This document shows, piece after piece, positions 1-8,759 of a stretch of 64,000 bases of DNA. Positions within the stretch are counted from its first letter, which is position 1. Every line of letters begins with the position of its first letter. The notes under the pieces were generated by a model. It was not told the origin of the DNA. It saw only the letters and a list, made by a program, of their open reading frames with translations, and did no database searches. Both the position numbers and the translations under genes were made by a program. The DNA is from CAIQPS01 sp963843455 (lineage in GTDB: Bacteria; Actinomycetota; Thermoleophilia; RBG-16-64-13), in assembly GCA_963843455.1 (NCBI GenBank), contig CAWJKE010000007.1, positions 434,001-498,000 on the forward strand, read 5' to 3'.

Positions 1-1043
1 TCGATCATCGTGGCCGAACATCTGGCGCAGAACTTCCGGCTGCCCAAGTGGCGCTTCGTGAACTCGGGGTCGGAGGCGACTATGGACGCCATCCGCATCG
101 CCCGGGCCTTCACCGGCCGCGAGCAGGTGATGAAGATCTTCGGTTCGTACCACGGGCACCACGACTACGTGATGGTGAGTCTCGGCGTCGCCGACTGGGG
201 CGATATCGGCGAGCGCGACAACTACAAGTCGATCTCCTACGGCGCCGGCATTCCGAAAGCGGTCATCGATATGACCGCGGCGGTGCCCTTCAACGACGCG
301 CCCATGATGGAAGCCCGGATCCAGCACCTCATCGACGAAGGCCGCAAGCCGGCGTGCGTCATCATGGAAGCGGCCATGATGAACCTGGGTGTGGTGCTTC
401 CCGAGCCCGGTTATCTGCAGGCGGTGCGCGAGATCACCAAGAAGTACGGCATCGTGCTTATCTTCGACGAGGTCAAGACCGGCATCTGCACGGCTGCCGG
501 TGGCGCGGTCGAGCGGTGGGGCGTGGTCCCCGACATGGTGACTCTGGCCAAAGCCCTTGCGGGGGGCCTGCCCTCGGGAGCCATCGGCGGGTTCGGAAGA
601 GGTCATGAGCATGGTGGAGACCGGCAAGGTCTACCAGGTGGGCACGTACAGCGGCAACCCGCTCTCGATGGCCGCCGCCCGGGCGAGCCTCGAAGAAGTG
701 ATGACCCCGGATGCCTACAAACACCTCAACTACCTGAACGATCGCCTCATCACGGAGTGTGACGCCGTCTGCGCCAAGTACGACTTCCCCGGCTACACGG
801 TCGGCATCTCGTCCAAGGGCTGCGTGAACTTCGCCAGCGGCAAGATCACCGACTATGAATCGTTCATCCGCTATCAGGACTTCGAACTCTGCAACCTGGC
901 GTGGCTCTACAACATCAACCGCGGTGTCATCATGGCGCCCGGGCCGCGAAGAGGAATGGACGCTGTCGGTGCAGCACACCGACGAGGACATCGACCGATA
1001 CGTGGACGCGTTCGAGGGTCTGGTGAAGGAAGTGATCGTCTGA
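1..1043 (+). pseudogene. class III aminotransferase (glutamate-1-semialdehyde aminomutase-like), 5' truncated by window edge and twice frameshifted
   Basis: This is a PLP-dependent class III aminotransferase whose 5' end lies outside the window. The first frame (1 to about 592) carries NSGSEAT (cofactor phosphate binding), SYHGHHD, FDEVKTG (pyridine-ring Asp) and LAKALAGGLPSGAIGG, where the Lys should bind PLP. Homology continues in the next frame (SEEVMSMVETG..., QVGTYSGNPLSMAAA) after an apparent extra T at 592-593. It then moves to the third frame (REEEWTLSVQHTDEDIDRY) after an apparent extra C near 944-945. Both events are +1, so frame is not restored. Either the gene is decaying or the assembly has two base errors. 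If intact it could interconvert a semialdehyde and an amine, which would suit the catabolic genes downstream. The substrate is unknown. Confidence 0.8.
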
Positions 1044-1074
1044 CCGGGCGAGTTCACGAGTGACTGGAGGGGTC

Positions 1075-2244
1075 GTGGACCAGCGGGCCGTTTCTCGCGT
1101 CTACTACATCGACTGGCTGCGGATCCTCGCGGTACTGCTGCTGTTCCCGTTCCACACCCTGCGGGTGTTCAACAACGAGCCCTTCTACGTCAAGGCCTCG
1201 ACTCTCTCGAGCGTCGCCGACTGGGTCATCGGCTTCATCGGCGTGTGGCACATGCCACTGCTGTTCTTCCTCGCCGGCTGCTCCACATATTTCGCGTTGC
1301 GCAAGCGGACCGCCGGCCGGTACGCGTGGGAGAGGGTCAAACGTCTGCTAGTACCTCTGATCTTCGGGATCTTCGTGCTCATCCCCCCGCAGACCTGGTA
1401 CGGCGCTCGCTTCAACTCGGGCTACACCGATTCGTACTGGCACTATCTGTCGAGCGGCGACTTCCTCGAGTGGAACATCCAAGACGGCGGAGACTATTAC
1501 GGCGGGTTCGGCATCGGGCAGTTGTGGTTCATCCTCTGGCTGCTCCTCATCTCGCTGATTCTTCTTCCCTTGGTGGTCTGGGCGGTCCGCGGCAGCGCCT
1601 CGGGCTGGGTGGAGCGGCTGAGCCGGCGGCTATCGCACCCGGCGTGGTGGCTCGCACCTGTCGTCTTCTTGTTCGTCGGCGAGGCCGCTCCGGAACAGGT
1701 GGGCAAGCCGTCGGTGCTTTATGCCTTCGTGTTTTTGCTCGGTGTTCTCGTGGTCAGCGACTCCAAGTTCCCCGATGCGGCGGAGCGCTTCCGCTTCCCA
1801 GCGTTCCTCGGCGGGATAGCACTGACAGTGTTCTGGGTCGTCTCGGGTGACTTCCGCAACTCCCTGCCGGACCCCTCGTGGGGCAGGGCAGGATTGGCCT
1901 TCCTGGGCTCGGCCGCCCTGTGGCTGATGATCATCGGAGCCGTGGGGATGGGCAAGCGGTATATGAACCGGACGTCGGCCACCGAGAAGTATCTGGCCGA
2001 AGCCTCCTATCCCGTCTACATCATCCACCAGACCATGATCGTGATTCTTGCGTTCTACGTGGTCGACTTCGCCAGTCCCGAGCCGGCTCAGTGGATCGTG
2101 CTCTTGATTCTGGCCGTGGCTGCCACCTTCGCCCTCTACGAGATAGTCCGACGAGTGAATGTTCTCCGCTTCCTGCTCGGGATGCGCCTGCGTCGGCGGG
2201 CACCGGAGCCCGTGGAAGTAGCGCTGGGGCCAGAGGCAGGCTGA
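1075..2244 (+). CDS. acyltransferase family 3 membrane protein (OafA/MdoC type)
   Basis: This is an integral membrane acyltransferase of about 389 residues with roughly ten hydrophobic helices. The first helix holds the family-typical His (LLLFPFHTLRVFN), followed by the characteristic WHMPLLFFLAG segment. Family members O-acylate extracellular sugars, glycans or lipids in the cytoplasmic membrane; nothing here shows the acceptor. I chose GTG at 1075 because GGAGGGG sits at 1066-1072; an in-frame GTG at 1060 is an alternative with a weaker ribosome site. The gene follows the broken aminotransferase by about 30 bases and precedes a nitroreductase, with no obvious functional link to either. Confidence 0.8.
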   Translation: MDQRAVSRVYYIDWLRILAVLLLFPFHTLRVFNNEPFYVKASTLSSVADWVIGFIGVWHMPLLFFLAGCSTYFALRKRTAGRYAWERVKRLLVPLIFGIFVLIPPQTWYGARFNSGYTDSYWHYLSSGDFLEWNIQDGGDYYGGFGIGQLWFILWLLLISLILLPLVVWAVRGSASGWVERLSRRLSHPAWWLAPVVFLFVGEAAPEQVGKPSVLYAFVFLLGVLVVSDSKFPDAAERFRFPAFLGGIALTVFWVVSGDFRNSLPDPSWGRAGLAFLGSAALWLMIIGAVGMGKRYMNRTSATEKYLAEASYPVYIIHQTMIVILAFYVVDFASPEPAQWIVLLILAVAATFALYEIVRRVNVLRFLLGMRLRRRAPEPVEVALGPEAG

Positions 2245-2281
2245 ACGAATGGACCGTCACGCGCCGACCGAGGGAGGGTGG

Positions 2282-2782
2282 TTGGACGCCATCATGACTC
2301 GCCGCAGTATCCGCAAGTACACGGACCAACCCGTGTCGGAAGATACTGTCACCGACCTACTCAGAGCGGCTATGGCCGCACCTTCGGCCGGGAATCAGCA
2401 GCCCTGGCAGTTCGTCGTCGTGCGCGACCGGGCGATCCTCGACCAGATAGCCGCCGCGAACCCCTACGGGGGGATGGCTCGCCAGGCCCAGTTGGCGATT
2501 ATCGTCTGCGGCGATCTGGAGCGTGAGAACCGCGAAGGCTTCTGGGTTCAGGATTGCGCGGCGGCAACTCAGAACCTGCTGCTCGCAGCCCACGCCGCGG
2601 GGCTTGGAGCGGTGTGGTGCGGGACGTATCCCCGGGAGGAGCGCGTGCAGGGCGTCCGAGCGGCCGTCGGGTTGCCGGAACAGGTGATCCCGTTCGCGGT
2701 GGTCCCGATAGGGTATCCTGCCGAGCGGCCCGATCCCGCGGAACGGTACGATCCCGGCCGGGTCCACTTCGATCGTTGGTAG
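2282..2782 (+). CDS. nitroreductase family FMN-dependent oxidoreductase
   Basis: This is a small nitroreductase-fold flavoprotein of about 166 residues. TRRSIRKYTD near the N-terminus and PSAGNQQPWQF are the usual FMN-binding segments. AATQNLLLAAHAAGLGAVWCG and the C-terminal IGYPAE complete the family pattern. These enzymes use NAD(P)H to reduce nitro groups, quinones or flavins. TTG at 2282 is preferred: GGAGG lies at 2273-2277, and the protein then begins LDAIMTRRSIR, where family members normally start. The upstream ATG at 2249 would add eleven unmatched residues. A flavin reductase-like gene follows after ten bases, so the two may be cotranscribed. Confidence 0.85.
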   Translation: MDAIMTRRSIRKYTDQPVSEDTVTDLLRAAMAAPSAGNQQPWQFVVVRDRAILDQIAAANPYGGMARQAQLAIIVCGDLERENREGFWVQDCAAATQNLLLAAHAAGLGAVWCGTYPREERVQGVRAAVGLPEQVIPFAVVPIGYPAERPDPAERYDPGRVHFDRW

Positions 2783-2791
2783 GGAGGAAGC

Positions 2792-3388
2792 ATGAAGAAG
2801 TCACTGGGTCCCGGTACTTGGCTCTACCCGACTCCGGTGTTTGTCGTGGGCACCTATGACACCGCCGGGAAAGCGAACGCCATGACCGTGGCGTGGGGTG
2901 GGATCTGTTGTAGCAAACCGCCGTGCGTGGCGATCTCGGTCCGGAAGGCCACTTACACCTACGGCAACCTCACGGAACGTCGAGCGTTCACGATCAGCCT
3001 GCCCAGGGAGGATCAGGTCGTAGCCGCCGACTACCTGGGCACTGCGTCTGGGCGTGACAATGACAAGTTCGCGGTCGCCGGGCTTACCCCAGTAGCCTCC
3101 GACCTGGTTGATGCGCCCTATGTGGGCGAGTTTCCTTTTGTGCTCGAGTGTACGGTGGTCCACATTGCCGAACTCGGTCTCCATACCCTGTTCGTCGGTG
3201 AGATCCTGGATGTCAAAGTAGATGAGGGGTGTCTGGACGCCAAAGGCCGGCCTACCGCCGAACTGGTGCGGCCGATCTGGTGGGGGCCCAGTGAGAATCA
3301 GTACTACGGGCTGGGAGCAAGTCTTGGGCGAGGCTTCTCCGTCGGCAAGGCTCTCGAGACCGGCACCGATGGCCGGGCGCCCGAGTGA
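2792..3388 (+). CDS. flavin reductase-like FMN-binding domain protein
   Basis: This 198-residue protein belongs to the flavin reductase-like, split-barrel FMN-binding family. The N-terminal PTPVFVVGTYD...KANAMTVAWGGICCSKPP is typical of the group in anaerobes and archaea, as is SVRKATYTYGNLTERRAFTISLP. Family members bind FMN and act as flavin reductases or small flavoprotein electron carriers. The ATG at 2792 has a strong AGGGAGGAAG site just upstream. With the adjacent nitroreductase it may form a two-gene redox unit. RutF and RutE of the pyrimidine pathway belong to these same broad families, but neither protein here resembles them closely enough to assign that role. Confidence 0.85.
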   Translation: MKKSLGPGTWLYPTPVFVVGTYDTAGKANAMTVAWGGICCSKPPCVAISVRKATYTYGNLTERRAFTISLPREDQVVAADYLGTASGRDNDKFAVAGLTPVASDLVDAPYVGEFPFVLECTVVHIAELGLHTLFVGEILDVKVDEGCLDAKGRPTAELVRPIWWGPSENQYYGLGASLGRGFSVGKALETGTDGRAPE

Positions 3389-3430
3389 GATAGGAACGAT
3401 TCCATCAGGAGGGGAACCACGCCCGGTCGG

Positions 3431-4252
3431 GTGAAGAGCAGAACGGTCGTCTTGGGGACCGCCGCCGTGATCTTACTGGTGGTAGCCGTGCTGATCCTCG
3501 TTTTCGCGTTGCCGAGTGAGCCCCCGGGCACCAGTTCGACCACCCAAGCGGGCTCCGGCAGCGGCGCGGTCCTAACAGTGGACCAAGCTCTGGTCGCCGA
3601 GGAGGGCCAGGATCTCAACGTACAGGGGGCAGTGCTGGCCGCAGGCGGCAAGACGGTGCTCGCGTCTGCGCTGGCCGAATCGTTTCCTCCTAAGGCCGGC
3701 GGGGCGATTCTACCGCTCCAAGGGCTCGATCTGACGTCCCTCGTGGGACTGAGCACCAGCGCCGGACAAGCGGGCATGGCCGAAGCCACGTGGTCTGACT
3801 ACTGGTTGACCCTGCGCGGCGTGATCAAGGCCGGGGTCCTGCACGTCAGCGGGACACCCCGGGTTGTGGAAGATACGAGCAGCATCGTGGGGCTGCGGTT
3901 CAGTCCGGTGAGCGAGCCGGTGGAGTCGGGCGATCAGGCCTGGTGGGCCCTGGACGTGACCAACACCGGGACGACTTCGGTGGATGTCAAGTTCTCGAGC
4001 GGCCAGCGGGGCGACGTGATCCTGCGCCAGGGAGACGTGACCGCATACGAGTGGAGCGAAGGCAAGACCTTCACCCAGGCCGAAGAAACCGTGACCCTCC
4101 AACCGGGCAAGTCCCTTTCCATTGTCCTGAACGATTTGCTCAACGTGCCCGCGGGCGAGTACGATGTGTTCGCCCGAGTGACGGCGATGGTGGGCCAGCC
4201 CGGTGCCGAGGCGCCTCTGCCCGACATCGCGACGACGCTCACCGTTCGCTGA
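3431..4252 (+). CDS. membrane-anchored protein with C-terminal BsuPI-type domain
   Basis: This is a 273-residue protein with one N-terminal hydrophobic segment (VVLGTAAVILLVVAVLILVFAL), then a Ser/Thr/Gly-rich linker. It is probably membrane-anchored with the rest outside the cell; there is no lipobox Cys. Residues about 175-270 (VTNTGTTSVDVKFSSGQRGD, YEWSEGKTFTQAEETVTL, AGEYDVFARVTA) match the pattern of the BsuPI/intracellular proteinase inhibitor beta-sandwich domain. Residues about 45-150 are unrecognised. The start is GTG at 3431; GGAGGGG at 3408-3414 is rather far upstream. Function is unknown, and protease inhibition should not be assumed from the domain name. Confidence 0.65.
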   Translation: MKSRTVVLGTAAVILLVVAVLILVFALPSEPPGTSSTTQAGSGSGAVLTVDQALVAEEGQDLNVQGAVLAAGGKTVLASALAESFPPKAGGAILPLQGLDLTSLVGLSTSAGQAGMAEATWSDYWLTLRGVIKAGVLHVSGTPRVVEDTSSIVGLRFSPVSEPVESGDQAWWALDVTNTGTTSVDVKFSSGQRGDVILRQGDVTAYEWSEGKTFTQAEETVTLQPGKSLSIVLNDLLNVPAGEYDVFARVTAMVGQPGAEAPLPDIATTLTVR

Positions 4253-4306
4253 GGCGGGCGCTTCCACTGCCAGGTCCGCTTCCGGAGCGACCACTCAGTA
4301 GGTATC

Positions 4307-6406
4307 ATGAGACGCGTGAACTATCGCGTCGGGGCAGATGTCGGGGGGACCTTCACCGACCTAGTGGCCATGGATGAAGTGGGTGGGATCATCGTGGCCA
4401 AGGCGCCGACGACTCCCGCCGACCAGTCCGATGGGGTGATGGAAGCGATCGCCAAAGTGGGGGTCGACCTAAGCCAGGTCGACTTCTTCTCTCATGGCAC
4501 CACGGTCGGGGTCAACGCCGTCATCGAGAGCAAGGGCGCGCGGGTGGCGGTGATCACGACCGAGGGCTTTCGGGACTCCCTGGAACTCCGGCGGGGTCAG
4601 CGGGTCATCGACAACCCAGACGACATGTACAACTTGCAGATGGACCTGCCGCAGGACTACGTCGGCGGCTACGACCCCCTCGTTCGTCGGCCGCTCCGGT
4701 TTGAGGTTCCCGAGCGCCTCGATTTCCGCGGCAACGTCGTGAAGCAGTTGGACGAGACTGTTGTCAGGCAGATCGCCGAAGAACTCCGCAAGCAGGACGT
4801 AGAAGCGGCGGTCATCTGCTACCTCTTCTCGTTCATGAACCCACTGCACGAGCAGCGCACCGCCGAGATCCTGCGAGAGATGCTTCCCGGGCTGCGTCTC
4901 TCAATCTCGAGCGAGATCCTGCCGGTCATCCGCGAGTACGAGCGGCTGAGCACCGCGACCGTCAACGCCTACGTGATGCCCACCATGCAGTCGTATCTTC
5001 AACGGTTGCGCGACCGGCTGAGGGCGGGCGGATTCCAGAAAGAGCTTTACCTCATGCAGTCGAGCGGTGGGATCATGTCGGCGGCTGTCGCGGCCACGCG
5101 CCCGGTCTACACCATCGACTCTGGTCCCGCGGGAGGCGTGTCCGCGGCTGCGCATCTCGGCGTCTCGCTCGGCTATCTCGAGGTGATCTCCTTCGATATG
5201 GGGGGTACCACGGCCAAGATCTGCGTCGTTCGGGACGGCAGGCCCGAGGTGACTACCCGCTTCTGGCTGGGGGGACGCTATTTCGTCGGTGTCCCGGTGA
5301 TGGACATGGTGGAGATCGGCGCCGGTGGGGGCAGCATCGCTTCCGTGGACCAGGCCGGAGCGGTACATGTGGGCCCGCGCAGCGCGGGCGCGATCCCGGG
5401 CCCTGCATGCTATGGGAAGGGGGGCAAGGAACCGACGGTGACCGACGCCGATCTGGTGCTCGGGTATATCAACGCAGACTACTACTTGGGTGGCGAAATG
5501 GCCGTGGACGCTGAGGCCGCCCAGCAGGCCATCAGGGAGAAGGTGGCCGATCGGTTGAACATCGGTGTCGCCGAAGCCGCGCATGGTATCTACCGGCTGG
5601 TGAACGCCAACATGATCGGGGCAACCAGGGTGGTGACGATCCAGCGCGGTCACGATCCCCGCGACTTCACCCTCGTGGTGTCAGGAGGTACCGCGGCGAT
5701 TCACGCGGTTCGCATGGCCCAACAACTTCGCATTCCCCGGGTGGTGATCCCTCTCAACGCAGGGGTGTTCTCGGCCGTCGGACTCATCACCGCCGACGCG
5801 CGATACGACGTTCATCGTTCTCACGTCGTCCGCCTCTCTCGGGCCGAGCCCGAACGACTCACAGCCATCTTCAGGGAGATCGCCCTCGAGGCTGCGATCC
5901 AGATCGAGGCACTCGGGTTCGCGCCGAAGGAGATCGTCACACGCTACGAGATCGACATGCGCTACCTGGGCCAGGCGCATGAAGTGCCGGTAGAGGTGCC
6001 GTCAGAACTAATAGAGGATACGGACGGGTTGATGCTCGCCAAGTTGGGCTCGCTCTTCCACGAGAAGCACCTCCGTCTTTCCGGACACGACTCCCGGGAT
6101 TCCGAGGTCGAGTTAATTACTCTGTCGGCGTCCGCATGGGGTCCCAGAGGCAAAGCCGAGATGCCGGAGATCGCCGCAGGTACTGCCGACCCGGGCGCTG
6201 CGCACAAAGGTGCAAGAAGAGTCTACTTCGAGGAGGCTGGGGGCTACGTAGACTGCGACACGTACGAACGGTCGCGGCTGGCCGCGGGTAACGTGATCTG
6301 CGGGCCAGCCGTCATCGAGCAAATGGACACCACGACAGTGCTGCCCCCGGGAGAGACGGCGAGGGTGGACCGTTTCGGCACGCTGATAGTGGAGTTGGCG
6401 CTGTGA
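4307..6406 (+). CDS. hyuA: hydantoinase/oxoprolinase subunit A (ATP-dependent, N-methylhydantoinase A type)
   Basis: This is the 699-residue A subunit of the hydantoinase/oxoprolinase family, which couples ATP hydrolysis to opening of cyclic amides (hydantoins, N-methylhydantoin, 5-oxoproline). Related subunits also occur in acetone and acetophenone carboxylases. The actin-like ATP fold shows GADVGGTFTD near residues 8-17 and SFDMGGTTAK near 294-303. GAGGGSIASVD and PGPACYGKGG are family hallmarks. The stop overlaps the start of hyuB by four bases, implying a two-subunit enzyme. ATG at 4307 has only a weak AGG upstream. An in-frame GTG at 4316 lies where transcription from a TATCAT box (4303-4308) would begin, so a leaderless start is possible. 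Substrate is unproven. Confidence 0.9.
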   Translation: MRRVNYRVGADVGGTFTDLVAMDEVGGIIVAKAPTTPADQSDGVMEAIAKVGVDLSQVDFFSHGTTVGVNAVIESKGARVAVITTEGFRDSLELRRGQRVIDNPDDMYNLQMDLPQDYVGGYDPLVRRPLRFEVPERLDFRGNVVKQLDETVVRQIAEELRKQDVEAAVICYLFSFMNPLHEQRTAEILREMLPGLRLSISSEILPVIREYERLSTATVNAYVMPTMQSYLQRLRDRLRAGGFQKELYLMQSSGGIMSAAVAATRPVYTIDSGPAGGVSAAAHLGVSLGYLEVISFDMGGTTAKICVVRDGRPEVTTRFWLGGRYFVGVPVMDMVEIGAGGGSIASVDQAGAVHVGPRSAGAIPGPACYGKGGKEPTVTDADLVLGYINADYYLGGEMAVDAEAAQQAIREKVADRLNIGVAEAAHGIYRLVNANMIGATRVVTIQRGHDPRDFTLVVSGGTAAIHAVRMAQQLRIPRVVIPLNAGVFSAVGLITADARYDVHRSHVVRLSRAEPERLTAIFREIALEAAIQIEALGFAPKEIVTRYEIDMRYLGQAHEVPVEVPSELIEDTDGLMLAKLGSLFHEKHLRLSGHDSRDSEVELITLSASAWGPRGKAEMPEIAAGTADPGAAHKGARRVYFEEAGGYVDCDTYERSRLAAGNVICGPAVIEQMDTTTVLPPGETARVDRFGTLIVELAL

Positions 6407-8292
6407 TCCCCGCCGGCGCCGGTACCCCCGACGAAGGGAGGCGCGTTGCGGCGACGGGCAACCGCGATGCCTTCACCCTGGGGGTGCTGCGCAGCTTGCT
6501 CGAATCCGTACCCCTGGAGATGGCAGAGGTCCTCAAGCGAACCTCCTATCACCCTATCTTCAACGAGGTGCTCGATTTTTCGACGGCGCTCCTCGACGGC
6601 GAGGGGCAGTTGATCGCCTCCTCGATGGGTGTGACCGTGCATCTGGGCGCACTGGAGCTCAGCGCGAAGGCCGTCATAGACCGGTTTGGCGGGGAGCATC
6701 TCGGGCCAGGTGATGTTCTTATCCACAATAATCCCTTCCCGGGTGGCACACATCTTCCGGACGTGGATGTGATCACCCCTGTCTACCACGAGGGGCAGTT
6801 GGTCGCCTACGCAGTCTCCCGAGGACATCATGGCGACATCGGAGGGATGCACCCGGGCAGTTTCGCAGGTGACACTATCAGCATCTTCCAGGAGGGGGTG
6901 CGCATCCCGCCGATCAAACTCTACGAGGCCGGCGTGCTCAACGAAGGAGTGCGCGATCTCTTCCTGGCGAACGTCCGGGTGCCGCAATTCTCCTGGGGCG
7001 ACCTGCAGGCCCAGGCGGCCGGATGTCGTTTGGGGGCTCGGCGCATGGGTGAGTTGTTCGACAAGTATGGAGCCGCAGACATGACGGCGGCCATGGAATG
7101 GGCCATGGACCATTCCGAGCAACTGATGCGCGCCGAGATCGCGAAGATCCCCGACGGCACCTACGTGTTCGAGGACTTCCTCGACAATGACGGCATAGAC
7201 AAGAACCGCCCCGTGAGGATCCACGTCCAGTTGACTGTCGACGGCAGCAACTTCACCGCGGACTTTAGCGGGTCTGATGCGCAGGTGAAGGGGCCCGCCA
7301 ACTGCGTCCTGGGCGTCACCTATTCGGCCACATACTGCGCCCTGTTCAACCTTACGGACCCCTCCATTCCCAAGAACCACGGCTGCTACCGGCCCGTGAC
7401 CATCATCGCCCCCGAGGGGCTGGTGGTGAACGCCCGGTTCCCGGCTCCGGTAGTGAGTGGCAACACTGAGACTTCCTTGCGCATCATCGACACGGTAAGC
7501 GGCGCTCTGGCCAGAGTCATTCCCGGAAAGGTGATCGGGGGAGACTCGGGGACGGCCACCGCTCATACCGCCGGTGGCCTCGACCCTCGCACTGGGGAGT
7601 ACTACGCTTGGTACCTCGGGTCGGACCCGACCGCGTGGGGGGCCAGGGCCACCAAAGACGGTTTCGAACTCGCCGGCGGGCCGCGCATCGGGGGCAGCGT
7701 GTCGCAGGTGTCGATGGAGGTATTCGAGACCCGCTACCCGTTCCTGGTGGAGCGATACGCTTTCTACCCTGACTCGGGGGGGCCCGGGAGGTTCCGGGGC
7801 GGCATGTCGGGGGTGACGATCATGCGCCCCCTGGACCATGAGTGCGAGGTGGGGGGCGCGAACGACCGCTGCATCATCCCCCCGTACGGGATCTTTGGCG
7901 GTATGCCCGGATTGCACGGCGAGAACAAGATCCTCCATCCGGACGGCACCGAGACGCCGATCGACCGAGCGGGGGGTAAGATAGCCGTACCCGGAGATAT
8001 TCTCTATTTCCGGGCACCGGGAGGGGGCGGCTACGGGGACCCCTTGGAGCGGGACCTCGACTATCTGCAGCACGACCTGGATATCGGGCTCGTGTCGGCG
8101 GAAAGTGCCGCACGGGACTACGGCGCCGTTCTCGACAGGTCCGGCGAGGTCATAGACCGGCCGGCTACTTGCGAGAGGCGGGCCAGGCTGAAAGGGGAAT
8201 GGAAACGCGACCGTATCTTTATCGACCAGGAGACACGTCCGTTCGCTCGCAGGCCGTTCCGGACCGTGGGCATGGACGAGCAGATTACGTGA
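6403..8292 (+). CDS. hyuB: hydantoinase/oxoprolinase subunit B
   Basis: This is the 629-residue B subunit, partner of the preceding A subunit in the ATP-dependent ring-opening enzyme. Family features include SYHPIFNEVLDFSTAL, GDVLIHNNPFPGGTHLPDV, GHHGDIGG with clustered His/Asp, and the glycine-rich C-terminal part (YFRAPGGGGYGDP). GTG at 6403 overlaps the hyuA stop by four bases, typical of translational coupling. The N-terminal 20 residues are Gly/Pro-rich and not conserved, so an internal start is possible. In anaerobic creatinine breakdown the homologous pair forms carbamoylsarcosine from N-methylhydantoin, and an amidase of the same broad family as the gene at 13438 acts next. This parallel is suggestive only. 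Confidence 0.9.
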   Translation: MIPAGAGTPDEGRRVAATGNRDAFTLGVLRSLLESVPLEMAEVLKRTSYHPIFNEVLDFSTALLDGEGQLIASSMGVTVHLGALELSAKAVIDRFGGEHLGPGDVLIHNNPFPGGTHLPDVDVITPVYHEGQLVAYAVSRGHHGDIGGMHPGSFAGDTISIFQEGVRIPPIKLYEAGVLNEGVRDLFLANVRVPQFSWGDLQAQAAGCRLGARRMGELFDKYGAADMTAAMEWAMDHSEQLMRAEIAKIPDGTYVFEDFLDNDGIDKNRPVRIHVQLTVDGSNFTADFSGSDAQVKGPANCVLGVTYSATYCALFNLTDPSIPKNHGCYRPVTIIAPEGLVVNARFPAPVVSGNTETSLRIIDTVSGALARVIPGKVIGGDSGTATAHTAGGLDPRTGEYYAWYLGSDPTAWGARATKDGFELAGGPRIGGSVSQVSMEVFETRYPFLVERYAFYPDSGGPGRFRGGMSGVTIMRPLDHECEVGGANDRCIIPPYGIFGGMPGLHGENKILHPDGTETPIDRAGGKIAVPGDILYFRAPGGGGYGDPLERDLDYLQHDLDIGLVSAESAARDYGAVLDRSGEVIDRPATCERRARLKGEWKRDRIFIDQETRPFARRPFRTVGMDEQIT

Positions 8293-8305
8293 CTGGGAGT
8301 AGAGC

Positions 8306-8713
8306 ATGAGGAAGAAGACGTACCCGCTGTACTACGGGGGGCAGAAGCAGAAGTTCGCCCGCTCGGTCGTGGTAGGTGACCTCGTTTTTCTGTCGGGCAT
8401 GAGCGGCCGAACCATGGAGACGGGGGACGTCTCCTCCGACGACGTGAGGGAGCAGATGCTGGTGGCTCTCGATAAGGTCCGGGCGGCGCTGGACGAGGCG
8501 GGCAGCTCCATGGAGCACATCGTGAAGACGACGATCTATCTCAAAGACGTCAAGAACTACGATGTGATGCGGGCCACCGAGTACGAGTACTACCAGACGT
8601 ACGCTCCGGGTCTCATCGAGGAGCCGGCGGCGAGCACCTTCGTCGTGCCGGCCTCTCTGGCTCGGCCGAGCATGCTGGTAGAGATCGACGTCGTCGCCTG
8701 CCTCAAAGATTGA
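8306..8713 (+). CDS. Rid (YjgF/YER057c/UK114) family protein lacking the catalytic arginine
   Basis: This is a 135-residue Rid-family protein that should form the usual trimer with ligand pockets between subunits. Family landmarks are GDLVFLSGMSG, EAGSSMEHIVKTTIYLKD and the C-terminal MLVEIDVVA. RidA imine deaminases have an Arg in the PARS segment (Arg105 in E. coli). Here the equivalent is PAAST (residues 107-111), with Ala109 in that position. Canonical 2-aminoacrylate deaminase activity is therefore doubtful, and it may belong to one of the Rid subgroups of unknown function. It lies 13 bases after hyuB. RutC of pyrimidine degradation is also a Rid protein, consistent with a role on an unstable nitrogen intermediate. 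Confidence 0.85.
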   Translation: MRKKTYPLYYGGQKQKFARSVVVGDLVFLSGMSGRTMETGDVSSDDVREQMLVALDKVRAALDEAGSSMEHIVKTTIYLKDVKNYDVMRATEYEYYQTYAPGLIEEPAASTFVVPASLARPSMLVEIDVVACLKD

Positions 8714-8759
8714 CAGCGACCCCGACGCCTACGCTGAGGGACAGCACGGAGGAGCGAGC

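Noticed and set aside
590..950. Programmed frameshifting in the aminotransferase
   Set aside because: Two shifts in the same direction, no slippery codon with stop or downstream structure, and no known case in the family. Mutation or error is simpler.
6244..8307. 687-codon open frame on the minus strand opposite hyuB
   Set aside because: High GC leaves the antisense frame open. The plus-strand frame has clear HyuB homology and codon bias, and the antisense product has no recognisable motif.
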